A stretch of 64,000 bases of DNA from Pogonophryne albipinna (GCA_028583405.1 CM053246.1:7011459-7075458), one strand, 5' to 3'; counted from the first letter of the stretch, positions 35,196 to 46,713 are shown. The notes: generated from the letters alone by a model not told the origin. A program made the numbers and translations.

Positions 35196-35888
35196 TCAGG
35201 AAGCAACAACCCGTGGCAGGAGCTGGGCCGCAGTTCCCAGAGTCCTCAGGGGTGTGACGTTGGCAGGAAGCGGCGCAGCTTGAATTAACTCGGAAGTAGA
35301 AGCATGGGTTGGAGAGGAGGGGCCCATATTGTTTACATTGCCGGCAGCGGAAATCGAGTTTTGTTCCAGGGAATGTATCCTGGAATTCATGGCCTCGAGC
35401 GCTGTTTTAACCTTGAGAAGGGAGGACAGGATGGCAGAATCTTTGTTATCGGAAACAGCTTGCTTCTGCTTTTTTGGGGGCAAATTGACGACTGGCTGAG
35501 AGACAAGCGCGCCTCTTAGCAGTCGCTTTCCCCTTTTTACGAGAGCTGTTGTTACCGGTACTGGCGTTCGACTGTAGGTTAATTTCAGAACTTTCATTTG
35601 CCAGGAGAAATTGAAAAAGATCCTCGTGGTTGAGGCCAGACGGGACTGGTCTATTATTACCATATAGCTCATCGAGGATACAATGCACTGGCCATCCGTC
35701 CAGTCTTTCCGAGTGATGCGAGGGGTGATGCGAGGGGTGCTGGAGCTGCGGCTAGTTCCTGGGGCGTCTGAGCCGATATCCGAGCCAGCCTGTGTTTCGG
35801 GGAGAATGCAGACTTCTTCCCCCGAGGATGTTGATTCGGTCCCGACTTCGGATAAGGCAGAAGACATTGCAACGTACAGCAGCAACAC
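35196..35888 (-). pseudogene. gag: Gag-like N-terminal ORF, probably of the YR-type retrotransposon
   Basis: 230-aa minus-strand ORF plus an overlapping 80-aa frame (35446-35688). The first 60 residues are acidic and serine-rich. The overlapping frame carries LDELYGNNRPVPSGLNHEDL, and the ORF has a basic KKQK patch and a helical stretch (about residues 150-175). That the conserved-looking text spans two frames implies a frameshift near 35600-35690. No catalytic motif is present. Family placement with the RT and zinc-finger pieces at 29811-30474 rests on strand and order only. Confidence 0.5.
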
Positions 35889-36880
35889 CAGCAGCTAACT
35901 TGGGGATCGCATGGGCGACTTTGTAGTAGCAGGCCAGGCAGCGATGTGATGACAGCAGACAAGCAGTAGCAAAGTGGAAGTAGCTGCAGCAATAGCAGCA
36001 GCAAGCAATGCATAGAGAGAGATCTGGCAGGTTAAATAGAGCGGCATATTAAGGAGACTCTGTTTGGTTGGTTGTAGAGTGGCAAGGGGCGTTATGTATG
36101 AATGCAGCATAGTGCTCGAGTTGACTGCCTGAACTAGCTCGCAGGCTTCGCCCCATTAGTGGAATACAAGAAAATAAACCGAACAAAGACGTAATTTCTT
36201 GCCTGGACATTAAATATTTACCTGCGTAAGATATGCTTACTGGTGACCCAGCAGCAGTTTTAGTACAAGTTAGATTTCCATTTTTATTTCTTTAATTTGC
36301 TGTTACAGATTAGTTACTTTGAAGATTCAGATAATTCAGAAATAAATATAATCTACAATTAACCTGGGTTTAAATTATATTAAGGGTTTTCCCTAATCTG
36401 TAGTGTGTTATGAAGGTTTTTGTGTAAATGGTCTGCACAGGCTAAAATCAGAAAGTCACACCCCGAAAGATCAAAAAGATGAAGTGTTCCTTTATGGGTT
36501 GAAATCGTTTTCTTGAGTTTTATGTCTAATGTCAAATGCATAACAACAACATTAATTCCCCTTTTCTATGATAATAATTCAAAATGTTTAAATATTAGTT
36601 TGAACATGTTCTGTACAGAGCCCCTAAAGGTTCATGAAAAAAAAAAAGTATCTTGTGCGCACAATATACTTTCTCGTTCGCACAAGATACTTTATCGTTC
36701 GCACGAGAAAGTTACCGGTGCGCCAAGTAGGAAGTGGAGCACACAGGAGACAACCGTTTCATTGCAGACTGTTATGTTTATGTGGGGAAATGGCAGTGCA
36801 TACATTATTTGAGATATATTTCAAACTCAGACTTCATTTTAGGGACATTTCAGCCAGGAGTGTAGAGCTATTTGTTTAAG
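35889..36880. other. Upstream/terminal region of the gag element, then unassigned sequence
   Basis: 35889-36130 is CAG/GCA-rich and lies upstream of the gag-like ORF. After about 36130 nothing is recognised except a short repeated TCGTTCGCAC motif at 36670-36710. Confidence 0.4.
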
Positions 36881-37139
36881 CACCGGATTCGCAAAACAGG
36901 AGAGTCTGTAAACCAGTCTGCTTTGATCTACAGATGTAGCACCTCAGAAGGTGATAAACACTATTCAGATTGCAAGAGCTTCCTCCACCAGGTCCCTCTA
37001 TGACTGTAAGTGGAGGGTGTTTGTGGAGTGGTGCCTTCAGAAAGGACACATCTCTTTTCAATGTCCTGTCGGGGTGATTCTATCATTTCTACAGGACCTG
37101 ATAAACACAGAGCTTTCTCTACGATCAAAGTGTACCTGG

Positions 37140-38224
37140 CAGATGTCGCGTTAACCGAATATTTTCCGTCAATGACGGATTTTTTCTAACAATGACGGAA
37201 AAATCTGAAAGCAGTCCGTCATTTTGACAGATTAGAACACAACTCGGAACAGCGCCAAAATGCCCACCATCGGCCCACATTATATTACATCCGTAGTGGC
37301 CAGGTAGACTGAGGGCGATCTACTGTACTCTACTGTAGTCTGTAACTATTATTTAGTCATTCACACCCCTGTCCAGTTGGTGGCGAATGTGTGTGTATTA
37401 AGTAGCTATTGTCTAGTCTTGTTTTTGACCTCGTTGTTTAACCGGCTTTAGCAATCGCAAAATGTCACGACAGCTGATCGCCCGAAGCTTTTTTAATAAG
37501 CCCAGTAATTGTGATGGTGTGGATAAACGAGGTGAAAAGAGGGATTGATGCGGTGGAGGATGAAGGACAAGCCAGTAAGACTAAAACTGACAACGTTCAG
37601 CCAGCGGCAGAGGGGCAAGCAAGTGGCAAGGAGTTCAAGCGGGAGTACCTGGTTCAGTGGGAGCAAGAGTTTAAGTGGCTGAGGAGGGAAGATGGCAAAA
37701 TGTTCTGCGACATCTGTAGAAAAGCTAGGATGTGTAACGGATTTGTCCGAGGGTGCGCGACGATGCAGAAATCAGCGTTCGGGCTAGGCAGATCAATTGA
37801 GTTGTTTTTGTAAATGTTTTGTTCATATTTTGATTGTAATTGTCTCATTTAAAACGATGGCATTGTTCATATTTGCCTGTTTAGGCTCAATGGTCGTGGT
37901 GTTTTTAGCGGCCTCTGCCCCCCTCTGTCAGTGCAGGAACAAATAAATCATTCATGTTCGTGTTGACATGAAAAGTGACCACACAGTCGGTGTCTCTGTT
38001 CATCTTTTTGTTTCTCCATGCCCTTAAAAGTTCTGTATGAATCATTAAAAAAAATGAATGAATGAACATTTGCTGCTCAGTGCCCAAACATAAATATGAA
38101 ATAGGTCTCATCTCATCATTAAAACATGAAAAATAAAATGACGGGTAATAATGGATTATGACGGAGATTTTACGATCCTGTCCGTCAAAATGACGGACAA
38201 CGAAAAAGTCTAACGCAACCACTG
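37140..38224 (+). mobile_element. hAT-C family element, TSD GTACCTGG
   Basis: Ends CAGATGTCGCGTTAACCGAA and TCTAACGCAACCACTG; exact GTACCTGG at 37132-37139 and 38225-38232. It keeps a transposase N-terminal zinc-finger ORF (37511-37813) and is otherwise deleted. It is the longest member of the family that also gives 6888-7331 and the 150-bp inserts in hAT-A. Confidence 0.92.
37511..37813 (+). pseudogene. hAT transposase N-terminal zinc-finger fragment
   Basis: 100-aa ORF. Residues 50-80 read EFKWLRREDGKMFCDICRKA and continue into NGFVRGC, the TTF-type/BED-like zinc finger found at the N-terminus of a subset of hAT transposases and derived vertebrate proteins (KIAA1586/C17orf113-like). It binds element ends when full length. 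The frame stops soon after the finger; the catalytic domain is absent. It lies within a TSD-bounded element, supporting a transposon rather than host origin. Confidence 0.7.
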
Positions 38225-39144
38225 GTACCTGGCTGCTATTGCTGCATGCCATGTGGGCTTTGAGGGAAAGACGGCTAGCCAACATCCCTTGGTCTGCCGT
38301 TTTATGAAAGGGGCTCGCAGGCTCCTCCCTGTTTCCAGGTCACTGGTGCCCTTATGGGACTTGGCAGTGGTTTTAGATGGGCTCACTCGACCTCCATTTG
38401 AACCCCTGGAAGAAGCTGACATGAAACACCTCTCACTGAAGACAGTGTTGTTACTGGCTCTGGCATCTGCCAAGCGAGTCAGTGACATTCATGCGCTCTC
38501 TGTACATCCTTCATGCACTCAGTTTGCCCCGGGGCAAACGAGAGTGTTGCTGAAGCCCAACCCTGCCTTTGTACCTAAGGTGGTTGGCTCATGTACCCCC
38601 ATTGACATTGAGGCATTTCCTCCGCCACTGTGTTCCTCTGAGGAACAGCGGCCGAATTTGCTGTGCCCAGTCCGTGCTTTACGCACCTATATGGACAGGT
38701 CAAAAGAGTTTCGATGCAATGACCAACTCTTTGTATCCTGGGCTAACCCTCATAAGGGTAAGCCCGTTACCAGGCAACGGCTCTCCCACTGGATTGTGGA
38801 AGCGATTGCTCTGGCTTATACGAGTCAGGGTTTGCAGGCACCAACGGGCCTGCGTGCTCATTCTACTCGTGGACTGGCTACATCCTGGGCTTTGTTCAAG
38901 GGTGTTTCCATCCAAGACATTTGTGCAGCAGCGAGCTGGTCCTCACCGCTCACTTTTGTCCGCTTTTACAGGCTAGATGTCTCTGCTCCAAGTGTGGCCC
39001 GCGCAGTGCTGGGCCCCGTGTTGAGACAGGGTTCTACCTGTTAAGTTCTGGTTGTTTTGTTGATTTTCGAGATAAGCATGTCTAGCAATACGGGAGTTTC
39101 AATATCCCATAGTGAGACATCGAACAGAGTGTTATGAATGAGAA

Positions 39145-39444
39145 CTATAGGTTACTTACGTAACCCCAGTTCTCAGAGTAACATGAAGTGAGATGTCTCA
39201 CCAGACTGCCCTTCTTGCTAAGGCGAAGCGAGAAGAGGTGCTTATTTTGAATGACGCTGCAACGTAGCGCAAGCTACTTAAAGGGTGGGTGGATTCCCTG
39301 ACGTAGACGTCAAGATCACCAGCCAATCAGGATTGGCGTAATGAGATTGATGCTTCTGTTTGCATACGCGTTGAGGCGCATCCCATAGTGAGACATCTCA
39401 CTTCATGTGACTCTGAGAACTGGGGTTACGTAAGTAACCTATAG
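39145..39444. repeat. 57-bp inverted repeat at DIRS 3' end
   Basis: Arms 39145-39201 and 39388-39444 are reverse complements with one mismatch. A direct repeat TCCCATAGTGAGACATC also occurs near 39104 and at 39381. This matches the inverted-terminal and internal complementary layout used by DIRS elements to form circles. Confidence 0.85.
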
Positions 39445-40111
39445 ATATTGAGAAACCTGAGAAGAGTGAAGTCGTAAATGCAACACTCCAGAATACCCGT
39501 TTTAGAAAAAAAAACTCTACCTAAATGCCCATGCTCTGAATATTTTGTGACATTTTTAGGTGAAAAATCAATTGTACAGTGCCACTTTGATGTTGAAATC
39601 AGATTAGGTCTTAAGGGAGCCTTCACTCATTGGTATAAATTACAGAAATCATTCTGCAGATATATTATGCCTAACAATAGATATTCTGAAAGTTTCGCAA
39701 AAACATTGTTAGATAAAACAATTTTATAAGTGATTTTTAGTTTAATTTTACCAATTCTATGGGGGCTGCCATTAACTGAAGATTGTGATGACACTACTAA
39801 CAGTACAAGGTATGTCATTGTGTAGAAGCATAAAGGAATCAAAACTGGTTGATTCTTTTATGGTAGAAAGCATGTATGAAAAGATTGACTAGTTCTGAGC
39901 ATTAATGTTTGGATAACATCTTTCAGCAGTTCACCACTCTCACACATAGCTTAGGGCAGTCTTAAAAATGTAAGGGTTGACTAGATTTTGATTGAACTTT
40001 TCTGTATCACAAAGTGATTGCACATTATTGTAACTTTATCATGCATGTCATGGAAAGCTTACATCATGAATTTGTGGGCTCTGGTTCATGAATGGAACCA
40101 CAGAAAACTTT
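39445..40111. other. Unassigned sequence
   Basis: An 83-aa plus frame (39478-39729) matches nothing known to me. AT-rich. Confidence 0.4.
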
Positions 40112-40358
40112 GGCTGGCCTTAAAATATTCTTTGTTTGCTGTAACCCTAAAGGGACAAAATTAAATGGTAGGTTAAGGTACATGTAGGTAGGCAAATTAT
40201 TTTATTTCTTTTAGAAAATGATAAAATCTGCATGAAAAATGGAAAAATATTGAATTTTTTGTGGGAATTTATTTAATTTGTCTACTCAAAATATTTTATT
40301 TGCCTAAAATTTTGAGTAGGTAGGGTTACAGCAAACGAACATTTTTTTAAAGCCAGCC
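40112..40358. mobile_element. Small inverted-repeat MITE
   Basis: 247 bp with about 40-bp imperfect inverted ends (GGCTGGCCTTAAAA inward to TTTGCTGTAACCCTA, mirrored at 40321-40358). A TSD could not be fixed. Non-coding. Confidence 0.7.
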
Positions 40359-40500
40359 TTATTCAGCAGTATTTCCTGAGGCAAATAATGGATTTCATAT
40401 TTTGTTTTTCATATTAATATATATTTAATTAAATGTCCAGTGAGTCGGAGGTGTAACCAAGATTTGAAATTGATGCCTATGTGAATTATCTGGTAGAAAG

Positions 40501-40684
40501 TTAGTCTGGATACACATTGTCAGTTTCATCAGCCTCTCTGAATCCAGTGTAGTTTTCTTGTGGATCTGGGTATTTCTCTCGTATTACTTTGACAACACAG
40601 CTGGGGATAACTTTCCGCACACCTTTGCGAAGCCTCTTGTGACACCACCAAGTGAACTGCCTGTATGCCGCCAATCTGAACGTT
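40501..40684 (-). CDS. Terminal exon with P2X7-type cytoplasmic (ballast-like) domain
   Basis: On the minus strand an intron-like TTTTTATTTCAG acceptor ends at 40685, and the exon runs to a TAA at 40501-40503, giving 60 codons. The translation has AYRQFTWWCHKRLRKGVRKV, then VIPSCVVKVIREKYPDP and NYTGFREADE. This pattern (AYRQ..W..., IPSCVV..IR..FP, YTGF) is characteristic of the C-terminal cytoplasmic domain of P2X7 receptors and of many short fish proteins that carry it alone. No P2X channel domain is visible nearby. The exon enters in phase 1-of-3, so an upstream exon must supply two bases. It could be a real lineage-specific gene or a retained fragment. Confidence 0.7.
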
Positions 40685-40687
40685 CTG

Positions 40688-42224
40688 AAATAAAAACAAA
40701 TTTTGTGAGTTTCTGTGACACCTGATTCCGAGAAACTTGTGGGAAGACTGATTTCTTTCTTTATTTGATTGATTAACTACTATGGAATTTATTCAACTAC
40801 ATTGTACCATTATTATGTTAGGACTCCTAGCCTACATTGTTCTATAAAGAGTGCATTCTGTAGATAGAAAAAAAGAAGCGTTATTACGTCACAGCATATA
40901 CTTCAGTGGAATATCAAAACAGCGGCCCGGGGTGCAAAACGCATCAATGACTACCACACAAAACAACACCATTTATATAAACACCTATCATGACAGGGCA
41001 CCCACAGCCAAGTAACAATTACAAATGAATTAAGTCGGCACGGCGCCCACATTGAAAATGACTTAGGCCTACCTTTGATGATCAAATCACTGAAACACAA
41101 AGTCCATCCTCCTGTCCTTTTTGATGAAGCACTTGATGGCGGGTCATTCAGCTGATCCTTTGCCACTCCAGTTTATCATTGTAACTCAATCTTGAAAATC
41201 ACTCGGATAATAATTTCGCAACGATGTCATCACTATCACTGACATGAGCCATCATGAACGAACTTATGCTAATCATAAATCTAAAGTGATCTGATTAAGC
41301 TTCACTTCACTCACACCATCATATTGCCGCTACAGCGGTCCTGTGTTTTTCAGTATATTTGTTTTTTGAATGACCTGAGGGTTGCTGCTCCTCGTTAAAT
41401 GTCCATTACATAAAAATAACTGCAGCCCCTTTCTCCTCCCTCTCTCTTCTGCCTTTTTTTCCATCTCAGTTCGGAACAGAACCAGTGAGGGTGAATTGAA
41501 TGTTTTCCGCTCCATGAAATATCTATAAGGGAATTTGCAGACTGTGCCGCTCTGCTGCAGCAGTGATGGGGCTGCTTTTTTTATTTCGTCTCTGTTCGGT
41601 CTATTTCCAGACATTGGCACCGACTCTTGCTTTATTCTCCTTTCCAATTCACCTTGGTCTCTTTCTTCCTCCTTCCTTTACTTCCCTTTTATGAATTTTT
41701 CCTTTCAGAAACTATATCAGAAAAGGGTTCAGATTGATTTTCTATTCATGTTTGATTCAAGTGGACCATACCCCTATGAATGATGTTTTTGACATTTTTC
41801 TCTGTTACTCTAATCATGCAATAATCTATTTTTGGAATAAAAACACTGAATTTTTACACTTAATATCAAAAACAAACATGTAAAATGTAAGTATTTCATC
41901 ACTTTATTTTTCGTAATAGTGTAAAATCTGAACAAAATGTTGTGTAACATATTTTATTTCTTAACTCTGTTAATAATAAACATATATACTTGAGGACTTT
42001 TTACCCTTGTTGAATCGATTTTATTAAAATAGCATGCTTTTCTTTGTTGGCACAATGTATTAAGGATAAATGTCAATTTTAATAAAAAGGGTTTGAATAC
42101 AAAATGTGTCCCCTTACATGGTTTGTTGCCTTATACCTTTGACTATAAATACATTTCAAATGAATGTTGTATTAAAAAAAGAATAGAGGAATTGTTTTGT
42201 CCCTTATCTCAAGAATCAGTGCTA
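40688..42224. other. Low-repeat stretch, possibly intron and upstream region of the P2X7-like gene
   Basis: A minus-strand frame at 41068-41166 (begins MAKDQLND) ends at a possible AAAG/GTAGGC donor, but its phase does not fit the 40684 acceptor, so it is not called as an exon. The rest is AT-rich with no recognised element. Confidence 0.4.
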
Positions 42225-42305
42225 TAATGACAACAGCAGGTCTCCCTTGAGAAAGAGATCGATGATCTCACTGGGACCACCTGGTTAAATAAAGGTTTGA
42301 AATGA
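42225..42305 (+). repeat. Isolated LINE 3' end
   Basis: CTCCCTTGAGAAAGAGATCG through ACCTGGTTAAATAAAGG is a hairpin-plus-AATAAA 3' end common to fish Rex/CR1-like LINEs, severely 5'-truncated. Confidence 0.6.
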
Positions 42306-42570
42306 AATGAATAGACCACAGATAAGACTGTCAGCCTGACAGCTGTCACTCATTACACGCATTAGTGAGCATGTCAGTGTGCTTTGTCTCAGTTTCTCTA
42401 AACCCAGTAAGTTTCTCCTCCCTTCTTCTACACTTCTGAAATGAAAGATGGAGCTACTGAAGCCAAAACAGGCAGGTAATTACATCTCTGACGGATAGAG
42501 AAAAAAAGATGAACGTAAGAAGTGAGCAGTTACAGCTGTTCAAGAGAAGGGGATTGCTGACAGTTTAGGC

Positions 42571-43553
42571 CAGTGGTTCTCAAACGTTTTCTGTCAGGCT
42601 TTGGAGAAAAAAAAAAGTCAGACCCCCCCAACACAAATAGTCACGTAATGGGCCAAGTTAACATTTATTAAAATACATCAATATGAACGTGAGCATTCCT
42701 TTAAAAAAAAAAATCACTTTGCTAGAACAGTGATAATAAAACAATGCTCCATAATTCTGTGTGGTGGAACAAATAAATACATAATACAATTGTGCAATCC
42801 CTTTGCTAGAACAATAAGTTATAATACTTTGCCACTTTGCAATCTGTGCAAAAAAATAAAAAGAAAGAAAATGCTGATATTTGGCAAACAAGTGTGTCTT
42901 ATCACAGCATTAGTGGCTGCAATGAGCCTGTTTGGCACTGCACATTTCTTCAAAACGGGGTTGGAGGCTCAGTGGCGGTGCCAGAGATTTCTTTTGGGGG
43001 TGCTGTGGGGTAGCTTGACATTTCATAGAGGGTGCTCAAACATTTAGGGTTTCCAATTAATGTACCGGTCGCTACAGTTGAATTTCCCACACGCACACAC
43101 AGTGTACCTGCGACTGTTACAATGAAGGCTCGATAATCAGCTCACGGCATATAGGTGTAAGCAGGGGTAAAGTGCTATTTTTATAGGTGGTGTGTGGACC
43201 TCACATCCTCTAGGGGGGTCCGGGGGCATGTTCCCCCGGGAAGATTTTTTTTTAAATATTGAAGTTAAATGCATCAATCTGGTGCACTTTGAGAGCAAAA
43301 TTAAGAGATCTATGGATACATCTCTCAACACCCATTTGAAACAGAACTGTAAACAGATTTACTTTTTCTTTATGGATATTTTACAAATCACCCTTTTAAA
43401 CTTTATTCTTTTTTTACTGTCATATAGTATTTCAAACCTGTTTTTCATTTATTCTCTTATTTTTTTATAACTATAATGATCATATAAACGTGTGCCTCGG
43501 AAGCAATTGTTTACATAGACCTAAATGGTGACCAAAACGTTTGAGACCCACTG
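42571..43553. mobile_element. Charlie-type hAT element
   Basis: Ends CAGTGGTTCTCAAACGTTTT and AAAACGTTTGAGACCCACTG are inverted. No matching 8-bp flanks are seen (GTTTAGGC against AGATAACT). A second hAT-like start (CAGTGGCGGTGCCAG) occurs at about 42972, and the 43188-43490 repeat lies inside. No full ORF. Confidence 0.7.
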
Positions 43554-43903
43554 AGATAACTTAGACTAAAGTTAACTATCTAAACACTCAGAGAGTCCTT
43601 TAGTTCACTGAGCCTCTCAGTCTGACAGGAGAGGACTCTCCTCAACCTTGTCGTTGAAAAAGTTCCTTATATCCGTTAGTGTAGCTCGCTAGCGCCAGAA
43701 GCTAACCACAACGATCTCCGGTACCGGTGCGCTCTCTCTCGCTCGCGCACGTACACAAAATGGCTCGTTCCACACACACACAGAGCCGAGCTTGAATGAA
43801 CTTCTCGTTGTCGGGCACTTATATATAGACATTTTATTCATTGGGATAAACCCCTTGAGATGCACCATCTCGTTTTCAAGGGGGTCCCTCCAATAGCAAC
43901 AAC

Positions 43904-44634
43904 TTACAGACTTACAGGCCTGAAAACAGATTGAACCGGAGATAAAATATTATAAGTATTGAGATAATGTGACAGTTGATTATAAATTATTTTCTCCAAA
44001 ACTTTGGAAATAGAACAGATTATAGAAATTGGTCTATAATTATTTGTATCAAGTAAATCACCACCTTTATGGAGTGGAATGATGCGTGCAGATTTCCAAA
44101 TAGTCGGCAACTCACAGGTGGACAAAGACAGGTTGAACAAATCAGCAAGTGGGTACATGAGAATATGGGACGCCAATTTTATGAACCTGTTTTCTATACC
44201 ATCGTGTCCTGCACTGCCATCCACTTTTAATTCTGTGATAGCATTATGAACTTCGTGTGGTAGAATAGAATGTTTACCTGATTTATTTAAAATAGATTTA
44301 ATTTTAGTCCAAAACTGCTTGGGATTCTTAAAGTCCGATGTGAGAGATTCTTTATAGTAGTTCGATTTAGCATTTCGTGTTTTAGTTTTACTCAGATTTA
44401 GAAGATGCCTGTATACTTCCCAATCGGCTATAGTTCTTGAATGACGATATATCGACCATGCTTTATCCCTTTCCCTAAAGAGACTGATGAGTTCAGAATT
44501 GATCCAAGGGAGATGTTGACCTTTGACCTTAACCGTTCTCACAGGTGCATGTTTGTTCATGACATCAGTGAGCTCTTTATGCAGAAAATCCCAAGCATCT
44601 TGTACAAAAGGTATTAGTTGAAATCTGTCCCAAT
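43904..44634 (-). pseudogene. RT N-terminal part of the split LINE
   Basis: Minus-strand frame (44713 to 43904; only positions up to 44634 are LINE) includes APVRTVKVKGQHLPWINSEL, the HNAITELKVDGSAGHDGIEN block and NNYRPISIICSISKVLEKII of RT motifs 0-2. It ends QSVFRPVSL then a stop, before motif A. The YADD catalytic box is therefore missing and the enzyme cannot function. The frame continues from the endonuclease across the GTCCCAAT duplication. The first 26 residues of the listed frame derive from the hAT element and are not LINE. Confidence 0.82.
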
Positions 44635-44859
44635 TAGTGATGGGTCGTTCGCGAACGATTCGTTCTTTTTGAACGAATCTTTGAAGTGAACGAGATGAAC
44701 TGATTCCTCCCACAAAACGATTTGTTTGTTTGAGTCGCCGCCTTCCGCCAAAAGCTAAAGAGAAGCTGTTCGCGAACGACGAACTTAAAGAACTGGCGGA
44801 AACAGTTCAGAACTGTTTCCTACAGTGTACTGTAATCAGAGCCCTCTCACCTGAGCTCC

Positions 44860-45001
<142 letters not shown>

Positions 45002-45070
45002 AGCGGGACATCCTCCTCAACCTGTCCGCAATAAAGAGGACGGATACCGGAACCGTAGCGTCCAGCTAGC

Positions 45071-45905
45071 TTAGCGATAAATACACACATCGTTGTATTC
45101 TCCTCCCCCTGTCGGCCCTAAAAGCTTCAGATGGCGGATACCTGAGCTCCATAGCGTACCGCTAATGTGAAACACACACACACAGCGTTAGCGGGACATT
45201 CTCCTCTCCCTGTCGGCACTAAAAGCTTCAGAGGGCGGATAGCTGGGCTCCGTAGCGTCCAGCTAGCTTAGCGATAAATACACACAGCGTTGTATTCTCC
45301 TCCCCCTGTCGGCCCTAAAAGCTTCAGATGGTGGATACCTGAGCTCCATAGCGTCCCGCTAATGTGAAATACACACACAGCATAAGCGGGACATTCTCCT
45401 CTCCCTGTCGGCCCTAAAAGCTTCAGAGGGCGGATCGCTGGGCTCCGTAGCGTCCAGCTAGCTTAGCCGCTAGCTTAGGCAAGGCAAGGCAAGGCAAGTT
45501 TATTTATATAGCACTTTTCAACACAAGGCAATTCAAAGTGCTTTACAAAAAATGAAAAGTGAGGCAGGGACGAGCTCTGCCTCACAGAAGCCCACAGTAA
45601 CTTGCTGGAGCACGGGCACTAATTTAGCGCGGGCACTTATTTTGTGAGCGCGCTCAAGCCAGTTACTGTGGGGTGAGGTGAGGCACAGATGCCTCACCTT
45701 AGCTTAGCGATAAATACACACAGCGTTGTATTCTCCTCCCCCTGTCGGCCCTAAAAGCTTCAGATGGCGGATACCTGAGCTCCATAGCGTCCCGCTAATG
45801 TGAAACACACACACACAGCGTTAGCGGGACATTCCCCTCTCCCTGTCGGCCCTAAAAGCTTCAGAGGGCGGATAGCTGGGCTCCGTAGCGTCCCACTAGC
45901 TTAGC
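45071..45905. repeat. Three tandem units of about 200 bp, third one interrupted
   Basis: Unit starts (TTAGCGATAAATACACAC) at 45071, 45268 and 45704; each unit has paired TGTCGGCCCTAAAAGCTTCA-like blocks. The shift between units 2 and 3 is explained by the insertion 45478-45700. Confidence 0.85.
45478..45700 (-). mobile_element. Chimeric short retroposon: LINE 3' end plus hAT-derived 5' part
   Basis: 223 bp flanked by AGCTTA on both sides (45472-45477 and 45701-45706). The left part is a LINE 3' terminus (GGCAAGGCAAG repeats, GCAATTCAAAGTGCTTTACA). The right part (45559-45690) is an exact 132-base reverse complement of 47293-47424. Read on the minus strand this is a 5' hAT-derived segment joined to a LINE tail, as in SINE-like or template-switch retrocopies. 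Confidence 0.75.
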
Positions 45906-46370
45906 CGCTAGCTAAAGGTAAACATAGATGGGTACATACTATAGAATATGAATAAATCGTCACCGATGTAGAGGATATATTTTTGTATTCACTTTGAACT
46001 CGCCCAAATGGAGTTTAATGCTTTGGGATTTAAGTTAGGCCACATAGTACGTGCATGGGTTTGAAAGTATAACGTGCTAGCCTGCTGTAATACATCGTAT
46101 AGTCAGGCACACATTTATGAGATTTAACAATGGCCAATTATATTTCTTAAATAATATGTAGCCTATTCCCAGAGCATAATTCATGGGGCAACAAGGTGAG
46201 GTGTAAAATGTGTTTTAATATCATACATGTTACGCCAGCAAACTTCTTGTACGGACTTCGGCAGGAGTGAAGACTCACTGAACGACAGTGACGTGCGGTG
46301 AGGTTCATGGCTGGTGAGGCACTGACTCTTTCAGAGTCAGATTTACAAATATTATATATTTTGACCTTAA

Positions 46371-46713
46371 AGGTGGCGGGGTAGGTAATTTTGGAGAAAC
46401 CAGCTCGAGTGCGCTAGAATTTGAAAATACACAGCCCCTCCTCCAACACACACGAACGCGCACATGACCAATGAGGGCACGAGATAAGTTTGTGCACAGA
46501 TGGAAGGCTGACAGGCAGGTTATTTTAGCCGGGCCGGCTAAAATGAGTGGTCGTGCTTTTTACAGTACTACGGCTTCCACAGATGAAATGTTTTTATGTA
46601 TTTTTTGTCAAAGCACTTAAGATATTCATTGCTATTGGGATGTTAAGAGCATTCCATGGAATATAACAAAAAGTGTATATCGTGCCGGTTTCTCAAACTT
46701 ACCTACCCCACCT
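46371..46713. mobile_element. TTAA-flanked MITE, copy C
   Basis: 343 bp, TTAA at 46367-46370 and 46714-46717; shares both ends and the interior motif with copies A, B and D. Confidence 0.88.

Larger units (their letters stand above)
36951..39044 (+). pseudogene. Tyrosine recombinase (DIRS-type integrase), interrupted
   Basis: The N-terminal part (36951-37139) is a SAM-like DNA-binding start (STRSLYDCKWRVFVEWC). After the hAT insertion the frame resumes at 38225 and runs to TAA at 39042-39044. Catalytic-domain motifs: SAKRVSDIHAL (first Arg), LRAHSTRGLATSWA (the H-x-x-R box), then AASWSSPLTFVRFY with the Trp/His position and the candidate nucleophile Tyr. In DIRS elements this enzyme integrates a circular DNA intermediate. 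The 1085-bp insert is the only break seen, and all catalytic residues look retained. The insertion's GTACCTGG duplication marks the exact joint. Confidence 0.88.
36881..39444 (+). mobile_element. DIRS-type retrotransposon, 3' half, split by a hAT element
   Basis: Contains a tyrosine recombinase frame (36951-39044) and, beyond it, a 57-bp inverted pair (39145-39201 and 39388-39444) such as DIRS elements carry at their ends. No RT/RNase H or gag is seen, so the 5' portion is missing. The left boundary is approximate. Confidence 0.8.

Noticed and set aside
39107..39444. CRISPR-like repeat or attachment site
   Set aside because: The repeats are the inverted/direct end structure of a DIRS element, in a eukaryotic context.
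41068..41166. Upstream exon of the P2X7-like gene (MAKDQLND...)
   Set aside because: The donor-like site gives a phase that does not match the 40684 acceptor.
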